64,000 bases of DNA, taken from positions 1 through 64,000 of the forward strand of contig CAMYOC010000047.1 of the NCBI GenBank assembly GCA_947259915.1, given 5' to 3'. The notes beneath the pieces are model-generated. The model searched no databases and was not told where the DNA came from. It worked only from the letters and a program-made list of their open reading frames with translations. This DNA is from an uncultured Gammaproteobacteria bacterium (GTDB lineage Bacteria > Pseudomonadota > Gammaproteobacteria > Steroidobacterales > XN24). Shown piece by piece: positions 61,959 through 64,000 of this stretch. A program made the translations under genes and the position numbers. The stretch's first letter is position 1. Each line of letters starts with the position of its first letter.

Positions 61959-62393
61959 CTAGGCAGGTATCCGAAGCCGCTTGGCCAGGCGGGTCCGCGA
62001 CGTCATCAGGTCAGCAAGGGTGTATTGATCAAGGACTTCGAGAAAGGCTGTCTGGGCCTCGCCAAAAACGTTTTTCAGCGCACACTCGGGCGTGATGATG
62101 CACTGGTTGTCCGGGCGGAAGCACTCCACCAGCGCGATCTCGTCTTCGGTCTTCCTGACCACTTCCCCGACGGTGATCGACTCCGGAGGCCGCGCCAGCA
62201 TCAGCCCGCCATTCACGCCGCGCGACGCCTCGATCAGTTCGGCGCGGGTGAGCTTGTTCACCACCTTCATCAGGTGATTCCTGGAGATGCGGTAGGCCTC
62301 CGCCACATCACGGATCGTGACCCGGCGCTCGGGGTCGACGGCGAGATACATCAACACGCGCAGCGCGTAGTCAGTAAACACGGTGAGTCGCAT
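61959..62393 (-). CDS. nsrR: NsrR, Rrf2-family nitric oxide-sensing repressor
   Basis: A 144-residue Fe-S regulator. MRLTVFTDYALRVLMYLAVDPE is the characteristic NsrR opening. The winged helix is TIRDVAEAYRISRNHLMKVVNKL. The cluster Cys are in CFRPDNQCIITPECALKNVF, the three-Cys pattern of NsrR. NO destroys the [4Fe-4S] cluster and releases target promoters. It is directly upstream of the nor genes, same strand, with matching sites at both. Start ATG 62393. Upstream-frame residues are not protein-like. Confidence 0.94.
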   Translation of the reverse strand: MRLTVFTDYALRVLMYLAVDPERRVTIRDVAEAYRISRNHLMKVVNKLTRAELIEASRGVNGGLMLARPPESITVGEVVRKTEDEIALVECFRPDNQCIITPECALKNVFGEAQTAFLEVLDQYTLADLMTSRTRLAKRLRIPA

Positions 62394-62420
62394 GGAGGTC
62401 GCCTTGCAAAAGATGCACAG

Positions 62421-62449
62421 ATAATACACAATTGAAGATGTATCATCAA
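62421..62449 (-). promoter_or_regulatory. Predicted sigma70-type promoter of nsrR
   Basis: On the minus strand TTGATG (62449-62444), 17 bases, then TATTAT (62426-62421). The -35 box lies inside the NsrR palindrome, pointing to autorepression. Confidence 0.65.
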
Positions 62450-62457
62450 TGCATCTT
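62435..62457. promoter_or_regulatory. NsrR palindrome between nsrR and the TonB receptor gene
   Basis: AAGATGTAT and ATGCATCTT are inverted repeats (eight of nine pairs) separated by five bases, giving the 23-base length of known NsrR sites. Another half-site AAAAGATGCA lies at 62408-62417 between the palindrome and the nsrR ATG. The palindrome is 30 bases upstream of the divergent TonB receptor start, so it may control both genes. Confidence 0.75.
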
Positions 62458-62486
62458 TTAAAAGAGGCGACCCAGAGACGCCCGGG

Positions 62487-64000
62487 ATGAGCTCTGAGGC
62501 GACACGCAGATGGATCCGGCCCAGCGCAGGGCCGGGCCAAAGCTGTCGTTATTCTCTGCAAACACGTCTGTCGATGATGCCACTCATATCCCTGCTCTGC
62601 GCCGGGTTGATGCTGGGTCGCAGCGCTACCGCTCAGCAAGCGGCGGATGCTTTGGCTGACGCGGACAGAGTGATCCTCGAGCCGGTCGTCACCATTGCTA
62701 CCCGCGAGTCGCGACCGTTGCAGGAAGTGGCCGGCAATGTGACCGTGATCACACGTGACGAGCTGGATAGCAGTCTCAGTACGACGCTGGCCGATGCCTT
62801 CCGCTACACCCCGGGTATCGACACCACCGGCTCCGGTACCCGTTTCGGCAGCGACGGCCTGGTCATCCGCGGTGTCGCTGGTAACCGCGTCGCCATGCTC
62901 ATCGACGGCATACCGTTATCCGATCAATTCGCCATCGGCAACTTTTCCAATGCGCCGCGCGACCTGCTGGACATGCAGCTGACCGAGCGTATCGAAGTGC
63001 TGCATGGCCCGTCCTCGGCGCTTTATGGCAGCGCCGCCCTGGGCGGTGTCGTCAATTTCCTCACCCCGGACCCGATCGATCTGCAGTCTTCTCAGTCGGG
63101 CAAGGGGCTGCGGCTGTCACAGGGATATCAGGGTGCTGACGACAGCCGCACCACAACCGCGGGCGTTGCCGCTGGCGGAGAACGTCTGAGCGGTCTGGGC
63201 ATGGTCAGCGTGAGACGTGGGCACGAAGCCGACGCTGCGGCAGCCGGCGATCTCGATCATCAGGACGTGGAACAGGAATCGGGTCTGGCCAAGCTGGTGT
63301 ATCAGGACAAGGCCGGCAACCGGCTACGCGGCATGTTTTACGGCTTTCGCGACGATACCGATACCAATATCCGCTCGCTGCCCGGCAACGGCCGTTTTGC
63401 CTCTACCACCCGCCTGCATGGAGACGATCACATCGATTTCGATCTGTTTGCGGGTCATTACGAACTTGCCGCCAATCGATGGCTCGATGGCGGCGTCATC
63501 CGTGTCTATCACGGCTCAACCGATGTGCGGCAGAAGACCATCGACGAACGCGCCGTGGCCACCAGACCGGTGCGGATCGATCGGCGCTTTGACTTCAGCC
63601 AGGACACCAACGGCGTGGGTTTTGACCTTCAGCGTTCCTTCGCTACCGGCGCCGTCGCCCATCGCTTCGGTGTCGGCGGCGAATGGCAGAAGCAGGATTT
63701 TGACGAATCCCGTGATGCCACCGAGTTCGGGCTGGATGACGGCCAGAGCAGCGATACGGTCCTCGGCGAGACCTTCCCGTTGCGGGATTTTCCGCGCAGC
63801 AGGACGCGCGAGATCGGCAGCTATGTCCATGACGAGATGCTGTTCGGGCGGATTACCGCCATCGCCGCGCTGCGCTACGACCACTACCGCCTCGATCCGC
63901 GACCGGACGCGATCTATCGGGAAGACAATCCCGACACGCAGCCGGTAGATATCAGTCACGACGAGTTTTCGCCAAAGCTCGGACTGGTGGCGCCATTGGG
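62487..64000 (+). CDS. TonB-dependent haem/haemoglobin-type receptor, cut by the window end
   Basis: The open frame runs from ATG 62487 past 64000 without a stop, so the protein is incomplete. After a signal (LISLLCAGLMLGRSATAQ) come the TonB box and plug: PVVTIATRESRPLQEVAGNV, then SSLSTTLADAFRYTPGIDTTGSGTRFG, DGLVIRGVAGNRVAMLIDGIP, and TERIEVLHGPSSALYGSAALGGVVNF. This plug matches the haemoglobin/transferrin/lactoferrin receptor subfamily. The start could also be ATG 62574 or 62577. It is divergent from nsrR and shares the NsrR palindrome, an unusual link between NO and haem or iron uptake. Confidence 0.9.
   Translation, partial: MSSEATRRWIRPSAGPGQSCRYSLQTRLSMMPLISLLCAGLMLGRSATAQQAADALADADRVILEPVVTIATRESRPLQEVAGNVTVITRDELDSSLSTTLADAFRYTPGIDTTGSGTRFGSDGLVIRGVAGNRVAMLIDGIPLSDQFAIGNFSNAPRDLLDMQLTERIEVLHGPSSALYGSAALGGVVNFLTPDPIDLQSSQSGKGLRLSQGYQGADDSRTTTAGVAAGGERLSGLGMVSVRRGHEADAAAAGDLDHQDVEQESGLAKLVYQDKAGNRLRGMFYGFRDDTDTNIRSLPGNGRFASTTRLHGDDHIDFDLFAGHYELAANRWLDGGVIRVYHGSTDVRQKTIDERAVATRPVRIDRRFDFSQDTNGVGFDLQRSFATGAVAHRFGVGGEWQKQDFDESRDATEFGLDDGQSSDTVLGETFPLRDFPRSRTREIGSYVHDEMLFGRITAIAALRYDHYRLDPRPDAIYREDNPDTQPVDISHDEFSPKLGLVAPL

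Overview
The window looks like chromosome from a GC-rich gammaproteobacterium, probably a marine or sediment organism capable of respiratory denitrification. I infer this from the Gram-negative envelope genes (FadL-type and OprP-type porins, two TonB-dependent receptors, many lipoproteins), a cytochrome c-dependent nitric oxide reductase under NsrR, a TAXI-type TRAP transporter and the high GC content. The species cannot be fixed from sequence alone. I saw no tRNA, rRNA, CRISPR array, transposase or phage gene, so this reads as ordinary chromosome with several small accessory modules.

Region 1-11.5 kb: a broken FadL-type porin gene (internal deletion plus frameshift), a CDF metal transporter behind a six-copy CGGCA repeat, an SDR oxidoreductase with a 14-bp palindrome upstream, a YcbB-type L,D-transpeptidase, a large hybrid histidine kinase divergent from an FG-GAP repeat protein, and a secreted protein with an LPxT-like C-terminal anchor. 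Region 11.6-20 kb: a divergent arsI/arsR pair with two palindromes in its promoter region, a CPBP protease, small secreted proteins, an EamA exporter, a CBS protein, a DUF6249/sigma/anti-sigma operon whose sigma gene appears to lack a normal start codon, a secreted-type SGNH hydrolase and nrtS.

Region 20.4-31.8 kb: a PotD-like binding protein overlapping a hybrid kinase by ATGA with no ABC transporter beside it, then a Mut7-C RNase, a GNAT, an M3 peptidase, a secreted unknown, an OprP-like porin and a universal stress protein. Region 31.7-43 kb: fused TRAP permease plus TAXI binding protein, a PLP decarboxylase, MgtE, a three-lipoprotein operon, a cold-shock protein, a small acidic lipoprotein and RecQ.

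Region 43-55.4 kb: an SGNH protein, a TonB receptor overlapping a 1090-residue BNR-repeat protein, and an envelope module in which PspA, a membrane protein and a secreted VWA protein are transcribed away from an OmpR-type regulator and a kinase with an unusual low-complexity sensor region. Region 55.5-64 kb: a few small proteins, a K+ channel, then nsrR - small membrane protein - norC - norB - cytochrome c, closed by a strong terminator. A haem-type TonB receptor that runs off the window end shares the nsrR promoter region. NsrR-type palindromes sit on both the nor and the nsrR/receptor promoters, which points to NO-responsive control of respiration and possibly of haem or iron import.
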